A stretch of 64,000 nt of DNA, from contig NZ_JAAKGV010000027.1 in assembly GCF_011043735.1 (NCBI RefSeq), forward strand, positions 33,045 to 97,044, written 5' to 3'. This DNA is from Methylobacterium sp. DB0501. Its GTDB lineage: Bacteria; Pseudomonadota; Alphaproteobacteria; Rhizobiales; Beijerinckiaceae. Below the pieces are notes generated by a model. The model worked only from the letters and a program-made list of their open reading frames with translations. It was not told where the DNA came from and did no database searches. Positions within the stretch are counted from its first letter, which is position 1. Each line of letters begins with the position of its first letter. Shown here in pieces: positions 25,096 to 33,590 of the stretch. Made by a program: the position numbers and the translations under genes.

Positions 25096-26655
25096 TCAGG
25101 CGGCGTGACGGGCGGACCAGCCGCCGACCAGCCGGTCGAGGGCGGCATTGGCGTAGAGCCCGTTGGCGAGGTGCACCCGCAGGCCGGCGGCGGCGGGGTG
25201 GTGGGCCCAGAGCGGGAACATCGCCTGCAGGACCGCGACGAGGCCGAAGCTGAGGAGCGCCAGCACGATCAGCGCCCATTCCAGCGGCCCCGGAGCGGGC
25301 GTCGGCGGCAGGACGCCCGCCGTGAGGCGGATCGCGAGGAGTTGCAAGGCGAAGTAGCTGACCGAGGCGGCGACCGCGTAGGCGGCGGTCCGCGCCATCA
25401 GCGCCCGGGGCGCGGCGTCGGCGAAGCCTTGCGCGAGCATGTAGGCGACGCCGAGGATCAGGATGGCACCGAGCGCGAGCGCCTGGGGCGACTTGTGCAC
25501 GAGCCCGAAGCCGAGGCCGACGAGGACGAAGATCAGGAGGGCCGCCAGGAAGGCACGCGCGACGGCGCCCGCGCCCGGGATGGCCACCGGCCCCGGCCGG
25601 CGGATCGCCGCGACCGCCGCGACGGCGCCGCCCGACGCCAGGAAGGCGTGGGCCTTGTAGAGCGAGTGCGCCACGATGTGCAGGAGCGCGAGCGGGAACA
25701 GGGCGAGCCCGCACTCGAAGGTCATGAAGCCCATCTGGGCGACGGTCGACCATGCGAGCGAAGTCTTCACAGACGGTTGCGTGAGCATCACGAGGCCTCC
25801 GAGCAGGGCCGTGAAGCCGCCGACCATCACCAGGACCGCGAGCACGCCGGGGGCGAGGAGGAGGACGTCCGCGAAGCGGATCAGCAGGAACCCGCCCGCG
25901 TTGACGATGCCGGCGTGGAGCAGGGCCGAGACGGGTGTGGGCGTCTCCATCACCTCGGTCAGCCAGCCATGCGTGGGGAACTGAGCCGACTTGAGCAGGG
26001 CGGCGAGCGCGAGCAGGCCGGCCGCCGCGACGGCGAGCCCGCCGCACTCTCCAGCGCGGGCCGCAAGCAGGATCCGGCCGATGTCGCCCGTGCCGTATGC
26101 CACGGCCAGCAGGACCGATGCGGCGATGAGCGCCGCGTCGCCGAGGCGCGCCGTAATGAACTTCTTGCGCGCCGCGCGCCGCGCGCCCGGCCGCTCGGGG
26201 TAGAAGAGCAGGAGCCGGTGCAGGAACAGGCTTGTGGTGATCCAGGCGGCGACCAGTTGTACGAGCGTGCCCGCCGTGACGAGCAGCAGCACCGCGGCGA
26301 GCGTGAGGCAGAGCCAGCCGGTGAAGGCGCCCTGACGCTCCTCGCCGTCGAGGTATCGCGCGGCGTAGCGCACCACGACCCAGCCGATGAAGGCGACCAG
26401 CAGGAGCATGGTGACGCTCACCGCATCCAGCCTGACCGAGAGGCCGATGCCGAGAAGTCCCAGGATCGGGCCGGCCCCCGGCCCGATCATCGCGAGCACG
26501 ACCAGGGCGACGGTCGCGACCGCGAGGGCCGCGAGCGCCGCTCCCTCCGCCAGCGGGAGGACGAGCCTCGGGCGACACCCCGGACGCGAGAAGCAGAATG
26601 CGGCGCAGGCGAGCAACGCCGCGGGCGCGAGCAGCGGCAGGTTGAAGACGGGCAC
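25096..26655 (-). CDS. dabB: Inorganic carbon transporter subunit DabB (NuoL/MrpA-like)
   Basis: A 519-residue membrane protein of the proton-conducting antiporter family (Proton_antipo_M) with about 13 hydrophobic helices. Typical segments include LLKSAQFPTHGWLTEVMETP and TPVSALLHAGIVNAGGFLLI, the proton channel motif around a Lys and His of NuoL-like proteins, and MLTQPSVKTSLAWSTVAQMG. The GTG start at 26655 has GAGGAG 8 bases upstream. It is believed to supply the cation gradient that drives DabA. It is the first gene of the dabBA operon. An AT-rich promoter-like patch lies upstream at about 26710-26755. Confidence 0.92.
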   Translation of the reverse strand: MPVFNLPLLAPAALLACAAFCFSRPGCRPRLVLPLAEGAALAALAVATVALVVLAMIGPGAGPILGLLGIGLSVRLDAVSVTMLLLVAFIGWVVVRYAARYLDGEERQGAFTGWLCLTLAAVLLLVTAGTLVQLVAAWITTSLFLHRLLLFYPERPGARRAARKKFITARLGDAALIAASVLLAVAYGTGDIGRILLAARAGECGGLAVAAAGLLALAALLKSAQFPTHGWLTEVMETPTPVSALLHAGIVNAGGFLLIRFADVLLLAPGVLAVLVMVGGFTALLGGLVMLTQPSVKTSLAWSTVAQMGFMTFECGLALFPLALLHIVAHSLYKAHAFLASGGAVAAVAAIRRPGPVAIPGAGAVARAFLAALLIFVLVGLGFGLVHKSPQALALGAILILGVAYMLAQGFADAAPRALMARTAAYAVAASVSYFALQLLAIRLTAGVLPPTPAPGPLEWALIVLALLSFGLVAVLQAMFPLWAHHPAAAGLRVHLANGLYANAALDRLVGGWSARHAA

Positions 26656-26759
26656 GAGGATCTCCTCGGGATCTGCTGGAACTGCGAGATCTCGTACCCG
26701 CCTGCGTCATTTCGGTAAAATTGATTATTTATGACGTATGGTTCTATAAAATAGATAAG

Positions 26760-27047
26760 GGAGTGGGAGCCACCAGTGGGAAGCGAGTGACATTCCTGCG
26801 AGGTGCACGGGTCGGAGACGGGCCTTGGGCCGAGCCACGTCGCCCATCGTACCCTGGCCGGGATCTCGCCCGAGAACGGTCCGAGTTGATCGGTATCGAG
26901 GCCGACCGGGGGCATGACGATGAGCCCGAGGTGATCAGCAAAGGGCGGCGCGATGGCCTGCTCGCTGCCGTGCATGGTCGCGAGCACAATTGCGGCACCT
27001 CGGTAAAGCGCGGCGACAGGTGGCTGCGGTGTCATCCTGTCCGACAT
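26760..27047 (-). pseudogene. DUF6671-like remnant
   Basis: The reverse-strand frame beginning MSDRMTPQPPVAALYRGAAI continues with VLATMHGSEQAIAPPFADHL and the GLDTDQLGPFSGEIPAR motif, which matches my memory of the DUF6671 N-terminus (ATMHGKE..IAPP..LG, then DTDxxGTFTGE). After about 60 residues the similarity ends and the reading runs into the dabB promoter region. The usual protein is several times longer. Function unknown. Confidence 0.45.
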
Positions 27048-27120
27048 CTCGCGTGGCGGGTTCTGACTTCCGCTCATAACCAAGCCCGCATCTTGTCTCT
27101 GACTAGCCGCGTCGGCACGC

Positions 27121-27436
27121 GTGACTGACGCCCTGGTGGTCCACCTGAATGGAGCGTGCGAGCCCGGGACAGTGCAGGATCTCTCCGACTGGATGCGGCG
27201 GCGGACCCATCTGCTGCGGGAGCACCTGTGCATCGTCGTGGTGGCAAGCGACGCGGCAGGCTACACGCTGCCGGGGGCGGACCTCCTGGAGGACCGCACG
27301 GGGGCGTTCGCCGGGGCGTATGGGGCCCGAGCGATGAGCTACCTCGTCCGGCCCGATGGCCATCTCGGCTGGCGCGGCCGCTCGTGGCGTGAGCCGGGAC
27401 TTCGGCGCACCTCCGGAGGCTGTTCGCGGCCGCCTG
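27121..27436 (+). pseudogene. C-terminal fragment of a FAD aromatic hydroxylase
   Basis: Plus-strand reading gives a thioredoxin-like tail typical of PheA/TfdB-type flavin hydroxylases: YGARAMSYLVRPDGHLGWRG, where RPDGxxxWR is the family hallmark. After SWREPG the frame must shift by one base to read AHLRRLFAAA and the stop at 27434-27436, the expected C-terminus. The N-terminal FAD and substrate domains are absent. An intact homologue lies nearby on the other strand (27634-29103). Confidence 0.6.
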
Positions 27437-27633
27437 AGCGGCCTGTCGTGGACATCGGATAAGCGGCAACCGCGGAGGCGAAGTGACCGTCATGGGAACG
27501 CTGCTGAGCGGCTCCGATGCTGGCTTCGGCTGTTCACCGCGACATGGCGCGGACTGCCGTCGGCCCCATTCGGACGTGCAGCCTGTCGTCGCTCCGACCT
27601 ACCTTCCGACCTCTTGCCGGACGTACGAGCCGC

Positions 27634-29103
27634 TTACCCGGGACCGCCTGCAAGGGCGCGCAGGTAACGCTCCGCACCGTCCCACTCCTCTCCCACGGCC
27701 ACGAAACCGACATAGCCGTCCGGCCGGACGATGACGAGGGAGGAGCCGTCCGGCGGCATTCGCGGTGCGGGCTCCAGCAGCGCCGGGAACCGCCCCGCCA
27801 GAACGGTCCCGCGCGCCGCATCGGCGGCGTAGAGTACAAAGCGCGGCTCGCGCCCGCTTCCCGGCGCCGAGCCGGCATCATGCTGCGGGTCCCACCGAGC
27901 GCCGGCGCCTGGCCCGTGCGAGAGGGGGCTCCCGGGATAGGCGATCTCGATCTCGCTCATCGTCGTCGCCATGCGGTCGCGCACCGCATGGAACCCGAGC
28001 AGGAAGCGCAGAGCGAGGTTGCGCGCGACTTGTGCCGCCGGATGCGCCAGCGTCGCCATGTCGGTGAGCCGTCCGGCATTGCGCAACACCATGTCGCCGA
28101 CCCCCGTCCGCTCGGGGCTGTAACTGTCGAGCAGGGTCTCGGCCGCCTGACTGCGCTCCACCATCGCCAGTTTCCAGGCGAGGTTGATCGCGTCCTGCAT
28201 CCCGGTGTTCATGCCCTGGCCTCCGGCCGGGCTGTGGATGTGCGCGGCGTCGCCCGCCAGGAAGATCCGGCCCCGCCGGTACTCCGCGACCTTGCGCTCG
28301 TTGATGCGGAAGTTCGTCAGCCAGACCGGATCGGCGACGCGAAAGCCGCCGCCGGTGCGCCGGTCCACCAGGGCCTGCACGTCCGCCAGTGTCGGATCCG
28401 GGCGCGGGTGCGCGGGATCTGCCCGGCCCCGAGTTGCGACGACGCGGGCGCGCCCGCCCGGGATCGGAAAGATCACGAACGGGCCGTCCCGGTGCAGGTA
28501 TGTGGCGATCTCGTCGGACGGCGGCGCCCCGGCGCCCTCCAGGCGTACATCGGCCAGGAGCCAATCGTCTCCCTGCGTCGAGCCGCCGAATGCGACGCCG
28601 AGGCTGTGGCGCACCGTGCTGTGGGCACCGTCGCACCCGATCAGCCAGGGTGTCGCCACCCTCTCTTCGCGCCCGTCAGCGTGCCTGAGATGGGCCTCGA
28701 CCCGGTCATCCCGTTCCATGAACCCTGTCAGCTCGACTTCACGTTCGATCACGACGCCGAGCGATCTCAGGTGCGCGGTGAGCAACCGCTCGGTTTCCTT
28801 CTGCGGGATCATCAGGGCGAAGTTGTAGGCGCGCGCGACGTCGTCGAAGCGGGGGCGGCCCAGGACGGTCCCTTCGCTGCGGATCGAGGCGCCGTGGGCG
28901 CGAAGCCCGGCGGCCAGGAAACCCTCCGTGCAGCCCATGCGGTCCATGAGTTCGAGGGTCCGCGACCAGACGACCAGAGCCTTGGATGTCTCGGTCGCGC
29001 GCGAGCTGCGGTCGATCAGGCGCACGCCGATCCCGTACCGGGCGAGTTCCGCCGCCAGGGTGAGGCCGACCGGACCGGCGCCGACCACGAGGACTTTCGA
29101 CAT
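27634..29103 (-). CDS. FAD-dependent monooxygenase (aromatic hydroxylase type)
   Basis: A 489-residue group A flavoprotein monooxygenase. The N-terminal GxGxxG is VVGAGPVGLTLAAELARYG (residues 5-23), the DG motif GCDGAHSTVRHSLG sits in the middle, and the GD motif RIFLAGDAAHIHSPAGGQG is followed by NTGMQDAINLAWKLA. The C-terminal tail VRPDGYVGFVAVGEEWD corresponds to the thioredoxin-like domain of pentachlorophenol/phenol hydroxylases, slightly short. The ATG at 29103 has ggagggtgtc just upstream; longer readings lack support. The substrate is unknown; no ring-cleavage gene is adjacent. Confidence 0.88.
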   Translation of the reverse strand: MSKVLVVGAGPVGLTLAAELARYGIGVRLIDRSSRATETSKALVVWSRTLELMDRMGCTEGFLAAGLRAHGASIRSEGTVLGRPRFDDVARAYNFALMIPQKETERLLTAHLRSLGVVIEREVELTGFMERDDRVEAHLRHADGREERVATPWLIGCDGAHSTVRHSLGVAFGGSTQGDDWLLADVRLEGAGAPPSDEIATYLHRDGPFVIFPIPGGRARVVATRGRADPAHPRPDPTLADVQALVDRRTGGGFRVADPVWLTNFRINERKVAEYRRGRIFLAGDAAHIHSPAGGQGMNTGMQDAINLAWKLAMVERSQAAETLLDSYSPERTGVGDMVLRNAGRLTDMATLAHPAAQVARNLALRFLLGFHAVRDRMATTMSEIEIAYPGSPLSHGPGAGARWDPQHDAGSAPGSGREPRFVLYAADAARGTVLAGRFPALLEPAPRMPPDGSSLVIVRPDGYVGFVAVGEEWDGAERYLRALAGGPG

Positions 29104-29212
29104 GACACCCTCCTTCAACCTATCCGGGACGCGCCGTCGGTAGCCGACCTGTTGATTCGCCTGCCACGGTTCCGCGCGGGCTCGCCCGCGACGCAGCCCC
29201 GAGCTCGTGCCG

Positions 29213-29461
29213 TCAGAACCGCCGCTCTCGACGGTCCGGGGCGGGAGCACGCCTGTGGTAGGCCGCCATGCAACTGTGCCAGATCTCGGAGCCGAGATCC
29301 CAGAGGCTCAGACGGTTCGTGTTGGGGGCGCTGAAGACCTCCGCCCCGGCCTGCTCGCGACAAGCCGCGTCCGCGGGCCCCCCCTGGATGGGTGGCTCGT
29401 TGGCCAGGACGCGTGTCGCCGCTCCGACGACGAGCACGAGGGCGAGCACATACTCGCGCAT
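29213..29461 (-). CDS. Small exported protein of unknown function
   Basis: An 82-residue protein with a clear signal peptide (MREYVLALVLVVGAATRVLA, cleavage before NEPP). Two cysteines in the mature part (DAACREQ and WHSCMAAY) could form a disulfide. A GAGG ribosome site precedes the ATG. It lies upstream of the FAD monooxygenase in the same direction, about 110 bp away, so co-transcription is possible. Confidence 0.6.
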   Translation of the reverse strand: MREYVLALVLVVGAATRVLANEPPIQGGPADAACREQAGAEVFSAPNTNRLSLWDLGSEIWHSCMAAYHRRAPAPDRRERRF

Positions 29462-29633
29462 GATGGCCTCACAGACAGTGGCGCATGGAGGATGATACGT
29501 TCGACGCTCGACTTGTGCGCCATCGGCCGGAACTTTTCAGCCCTCCGGACGAAGTTCGTCCCTGAGTTCGAGGATGGCGGCGCGGTCCGGCTTTCCCTGT
29601 ACTGTCCGAGGCACCTGCGAGACGGGACACATG

Positions 29634-29837
29634 ATCAGTCGTCTCGCGATGTCGGGAGGGGAGGTGGCGCGCGTGTTCCGCGATCTCGCAACCGCGACCG
29701 GGCTGACGCTGGCGCGCCTGCCCTACGGGCACTCGACCCGGGTCGGGGCGAACCAGGACATGTTCGCGGCGGGGTTCGAACTGCTCGAGGTGATGCAGGC
29801 CGGCTCGTGGACGACGCCAGCGACGCCGGCCCGCTAA
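29634..29837 (+). pseudogene. Phage-type tyrosine recombinase C-terminal remnant
   Basis: Translation includes RLAMSGGEVARVFRDLATAT and then GHSTRVGANQDMFAAGFELL and EVMQAGSWTTPATPAR, the ending typical of tyrosine integrases (GHSxRVGAAQDM ... VMQAGRWKSPAMPARY). The HxxR pair is present, but the final Tyr and everything N-terminal are gone. It lies immediately left of the CRISPR-Cas locus, consistent with past integration at this site. Confidence 0.65.
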
Positions 29838-29987
29838 GGTGAGTACCTTCGGGCCCAGCGCGGTGCAGCCAGGAAGCTTGCGACGCTGCAAAACAGAGCG
29901 TGATGGGCTCTTTGTCGGGGTTGCTCGTGCAGGGCCGATGCGGAACGAATCCCGCCCAGGTCCGGGCAACCCGATCGGAAGGGATCG

Positions 29988-32582
29988 TTGACTGAAGATC
30001 ACCAAGTCAGAGTTGATCACGCCTGGGCCAAGCGCGACGAGTCCGGTACGACACTTGCTCTGATCGATCACGGCGAGGATGTCGCTGCTGTCCTGCACAC
30101 CGTGCTGACGCAGACCGTCTATCGGAGCAGGATCGCGATCCTCGCCGGACGCGCCTTGTCCGACCAGGACGTCGAGCGTTTGTGCGCACTTGCCTTCCTC
30201 CACGATCTCGGCAAAGCGAATAGTGGCTTCTGGCGGCGCCAATTTCCCGAGATGCCACGTATCGGCCACACCGAGGTCGTTGGCGCTCTGTTCCACCATA
30301 GCGTGCAGCTCCGCAACCACGCCGCGGTGCGGGAGCTGGGCGACCTCATCGCGGCCTGGGGGGCGGCCCAACACCTCACGGCCGTGATGGCGCACCACGG
30401 CCGTCCGCTGGCGAGTTTCAGCCAGCAGGGCGCGACGAGCGGAGACAGCGCCAGAGAGGCACGGAAGAATGCCGGCTGGTGGCGCCCGGTCGACGGCTAC
30501 GATCCGGTCGCCGAGGTGGCACGGCTCCTCGCCGCCGCGCGCCAGCGCTTCCCGCTCGCCTTCGCGGAGGGACCGCGGCTGCCCGACGCCCCGCGCGTCG
30601 TGGCGCTGCTCGCCGGCCTGACGACCCTGGCCGACTGGCTCGGCTCGGACACGGCGCATTTCCCCCTCGCGACGCCGCCCGATCTGCCGCGGTCGCAATT
30701 CGCGACGGCGCAGGCCGCTCTGGCGGTCGCCGAACGGGGGCTCGGCCCGCTGTCGCGCACGGCGCCCGCCTCCTTCGCGGCGGCCTTCGGCTTCTCGCCC
30801 TACGAGGCGCAGGAGAAGGCCGCCGCCGCGTGGCTCGGCGCGGTCGCCGCCCTCGAGGCCGAGACCGGCTCGGGCAAGACCGAGGCGGCCCTGTGGCGCG
30901 CCCTCGCGCTGATCGCCCGCGGCGAGGTCGACGCGCTGTACTTCGCGGTGCCGACCCGCACCGCCGCGACGCAGCTGCACGGACGGATCAACCGCCACCT
31001 CGCCCGCGTCTTCGGTGCCGACGCCCCCCGGGCGGTGATGGCGGTGCCGGGCTACCTGCGCGCCGGCGACGAGGACGGGCAGCGTCTCGCGCCCTTCACG
31101 GTGCTGTGGCCGGACGGCGACGCCAACGACGCCCGCTGGGCCGCCGAGGCGCCCAAGCGCTACCTCGCCGCCCGCATCGCGGTCGGCACCATCGACCAGG
31201 CGCTGATGGCGGGCCTGCAGGTCAAGCACGCGCACCTGCGCGCCGCCGCCCTGTCGCGGGCGCTCCTCGTGGTCGACGAGGTCCATGCGTCCGATGCGTT
31301 CCAGACCGAGATCCTCAAGACCGTGATCGGGAACCACGTCGCGGCCGGCGGCCGGGTGATGCTCCTCTCGGCCACCCTCGGCAGCGCGGCGCGCACGGCC
31401 CTTCTCGGCCAGGAGATGCCGTGCCTCGCACGGGCCCTCGCGACGCCCTATCCGGCGCTCTCGGGCTCGGAAGCGGCGCCCGAGACGGTGACGACCGGCG
31501 GCCGGCGCAAGGAGATCGCCGTGGAGGCCGCGCCGCTGATCGCGCACCCGCGGGAGATCGCCGCCCGGGCCCTGCGCGCGGCGCGGGCGGGCGCCTCGGT
31601 GCTGGTCGTGCGCAACACCGTCGCCGACGCGGTGGCGGTGCAGCAGGCGCTCGAGGCGGAGGGCGCCGGCGACCTGCTGTTCCGGGTCGGCGGCGTTCCG
31701 ACCCTGCATCACGGCCGCTTCGCCGCCGAGGACCGCCGCCTCCTCGACGTCGAGATCGAGGCCCTGTTCGGCAAGGTGGACGACGACCAGCCGCTCGAAG
31801 ACCGCCGCGGCCGCGAGCGCCGGCCGGTTGTCGCCGTCGGGACGACGACGCTCGAGATGAGCCTGGATCTGGACGCGGATCTCTTGCTCACCGATCTGGC
31901 GCCGATGGACGTGCTGCTCCAGCGCTTCGGCCGCCTGCACCGGCACCGGCGCGACGACCGCCCGTCCGGCTTCGCGACGCCGCGGGCGATCGTGCTGGTC
32001 CCGGAGGCGCGCGACCTCTCGCCCCTGCTCGACCGCGCCCGGCACGGGCTGGGTCCGACCAAGGAGGGACGCGGCATCTACCCCCGGCTCGCCGTGATCG
32101 AGGCGACCTGGCGCCTGCTGGAAGAGCCCGCCCGGATCGCGGTCCCGTGCGACTGCCGCCGGCTCGTCGAGCTGACGACCCATCCGGAGGCGCTCGACGC
32201 GGTCGCCGTGCAGAAGGGCGGTGCCTGGCTCGACCACGCGACCCGCCAGGAGGGCGGCCGCATCGCCGACGCGACCCTGGCGGCCCACCACCGGCTCGAC
32301 ATGGCGACCCGGTTCACGGAGCTGCTGTTCCCGAAGGACGAGACGGTGCGCACCCGGCTCGGCGCCGACGACCGGCTGATTCCCCCGGATGCGCCGTTCG
32401 TCGGACCGTTCGGCGCGACGATCACCCAGCTGCGCATCCCGGGATGGATGCTCAAGGACGCCGGCCCGATCCCGGACGACGCGACCGTCTCGGTCCGGGA
32501 GGAGGCTGGTGCGGAGGGCGTGCGGTTCACGCTCGGCACGGTCGGCTTCCGCTACGACCGTCTCGGGCTGCGGGTGGGGTGA
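29988..32582 (+). CDS. cas3: CRISPR-associated helicase/nuclease Cas3 (type I-E)
   Basis: An 864-residue HD nuclease-helicase fusion that degrades DNA after Cascade recruitment. The HD domain comes first: AFLHDLGKANSGFW with the HD pair at residues 72-73, HTEVVGALFHH, and MAHHGRPLASF. The helicase follows: Walker A AETGSGKTEAAL near 290, the DEVH box LLVVDEVHASDAF near 430, LLSATL, and the C-terminal motif VI QRFGRLHRHRRDD. The start is a TTG with a strong ggaaggga site; no better start is seen. All catalytic motifs look intact. Confidence 0.95.
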   Translation: MTEDHQVRVDHAWAKRDESGTTLALIDHGEDVAAVLHTVLTQTVYRSRIAILAGRALSDQDVERLCALAFLHDLGKANSGFWRRQFPEMPRIGHTEVVGALFHHSVQLRNHAAVRELGDLIAAWGAAQHLTAVMAHHGRPLASFSQQGATSGDSAREARKNAGWWRPVDGYDPVAEVARLLAAARQRFPLAFAEGPRLPDAPRVVALLAGLTTLADWLGSDTAHFPLATPPDLPRSQFATAQAALAVAERGLGPLSRTAPASFAAAFGFSPYEAQEKAAAAWLGAVAALEAETGSGKTEAALWRALALIARGEVDALYFAVPTRTAATQLHGRINRHLARVFGADAPRAVMAVPGYLRAGDEDGQRLAPFTVLWPDGDANDARWAAEAPKRYLAARIAVGTIDQALMAGLQVKHAHLRAAALSRALLVVDEVHASDAFQTEILKTVIGNHVAAGGRVMLLSATLGSAARTALLGQEMPCLARALATPYPALSGSEAAPETVTTGGRRKEIAVEAAPLIAHPREIAARALRAARAGASVLVVRNTVADAVAVQQALEAEGAGDLLFRVGGVPTLHHGRFAAEDRRLLDVEIEALFGKVDDDQPLEDRRGRERRPVVAVGTTTLEMSLDLDADLLLTDLAPMDVLLQRFGRLHRHRRDDRPSGFATPRAIVLVPEARDLSPLLDRARHGLGPTKEGRGIYPRLAVIEATWRLLEEPARIAVPCDCRRLVELTTHPEALDAVAVQKGGAWLDHATRQEGGRIADATLAAHHRLDMATRFTELLFPKDETVRTRLGADDRLIPPDAPFVGPFGATITQLRIPGWMLKDAGPIPDDATVSVREEAGAEGVRFTLGTVGFRYDRLGLRVG

Positions 32583-32845
32583 GGCTGTGTTGGCTGAACC
32601 GCCAGATGGTGCTGCCGCAGGCGCCCCGCCATCGGATGGCGCCGTGCCCATCCGGCGCTTGCACTCGGGAAACACCTAGAGTACGAATAATTTGCGAACA
32701 GGTAAGGCCCGAAGATGTTGTGGCATCTCCGGGCCTTGGTCCGAACGAACTGCGACTTGGGACCGCAAGATCGTGTGTCGGATCGCGCGACACTTGTAGA
32801 TCTTCCGCGCCATTCGTCAAGTCGATCCGTGTCGGAGAGACACCG

Positions 32846-33019
32846 ATGAAATACGAAAAGTTCACGGTCGCCGGAGGGCGACGATGGCGTTGGCACTTTC
32901 GCGCCGATAACGGCCGCATCATATCGATGTCGCGCGAGACATACGTCACCGAGAACGCATGCGATTATTCGACCGCCTTGAGTAAATCCTCCGCTGGCGC
33001 GCCCGTTTCGCGCCTGTAA
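32846..33019 (+). CDS. YegP/DUF1508-like small protein
   Basis: A 57-residue protein with cggagaga before the ATG. The segment RRWRWHFRADNGRIISMSRE is the YegP (DUF1508) fold signature (WRWRLKAxNGxIIxxSE), followed by a helix beginning YVTENACDY. One such module is normally 50-60 residues, so it is a full single-domain protein. It lies between cas3 and cse1 in the cas direction, where such a gene is not usual. Function unknown; YegP-type proteins are poorly characterised. Confidence 0.65.
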   Translation: MKYEKFTVAGGRRWRWHFRADNGRIISMSRETYVTENACDYSTALSKSSAGAPVSRL

Positions 33020-33160
33020 CCGCATCGGGGCAGGATGTCCTGCCCCGAACCGCTCCCTCTCCCGGAGAGGATCGACCACGCCAGATGGTGGCTGCCGCCA
33101 TGGTGCGGGTTGCTCCCCCGCGCCGTCGGGGACCTCTCAGAGCCTGTTTGCATAGTCGCC

Positions 33161-33212
33161 AAATTTTATCCTACCACAACCTCATTTCGAGGTGGCGGGT
33201 GGGATAAAAAAT
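33161..33212. repeat. Hairpin copy 1 (AT-rich stem)
   Basis: ttttatcctaccacaacctc pairs with the region ending ggtgggataaaa, giving a stem of about 20 bp. It is followed by tctcgcggcgctttcctcac. It matches the copy at 33493-33542 in structure, with compensating stem changes. Confidence 0.6.
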
Positions 33213-33492
33213 TTCTCGCGGCGCTTTCCTCACAAGTCGGTCAGAGCTTGATTATCTGTTTGACTGTCTCGACAGTCTTGATATTCTCCACGTCATTCCG
33301 GTACCGCGTAGCGGAGCCCGGTATCCAGACACTCAGGTGGGGTCGAGCGAGTCGAAAGACGTTCCGCTCTATTACAAACATCCTACGGCTCGGGATACCG
33401 GGCTCCGCTGCGCTGTCCCGGAATGACATCCAGGGAGTCAATTCTGTCGATTTCAGTCAAACAAGCTCTCGGACCATATCTGACTGATTGGC

Positions 33493-33542
33493 AAATTCTA
33501 TCTCGCCCGCGATCTCAGAATAAGATCGCGGGTGAAATAAAC
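33493..33542. repeat. Hairpin copy 2 (compensatory stem)
   Basis: The 5' arm ctatctcgcccgcgatctc pairs with the 3' arm aagatcgcgggtgaaata. It is followed by tctcgcggcgacgtcctcgc, nearly the same downstream text as copy 1. Different stem bases with kept pairing suggest selection or a common folded origin. Confidence 0.6.
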
Positions 33543-33590
33543 TAGGAAAAATGTCTCGCGGCGACGTCCTCGCACGGCAAACAGGCTCTC

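Larger units (their letters stand above)
33139..33589. mobile_element. Nested MITE-like element between cas3 and cse1
   Basis: A non-coding block of about 450 bp bounded by perfect 13-bp inverted repeats: agagcctgtttgc at 33139-33151 and gcaaacaggctct at 33577-33589. Inside lies a second unit (33241-33470) whose own ends are inverted (tcagagcttg ... tttgact / agtcaaacaagctctc) and whose core pairs cgtcattccgg with ccggaatgac. The flanking pieces on each side are similar to each other in direct orientation and each carries a hairpin. The right terminal repeat ends one base before the cse1 ATG. No transposase is encoded. Confidence 0.75.

Noticed and set aside
29469..32675. Long minus-strand open frame opposite cas3
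   Set aside because: Mirror frame of a GC-rich gene; cas3 has all catalytic motifs on the plus strand.
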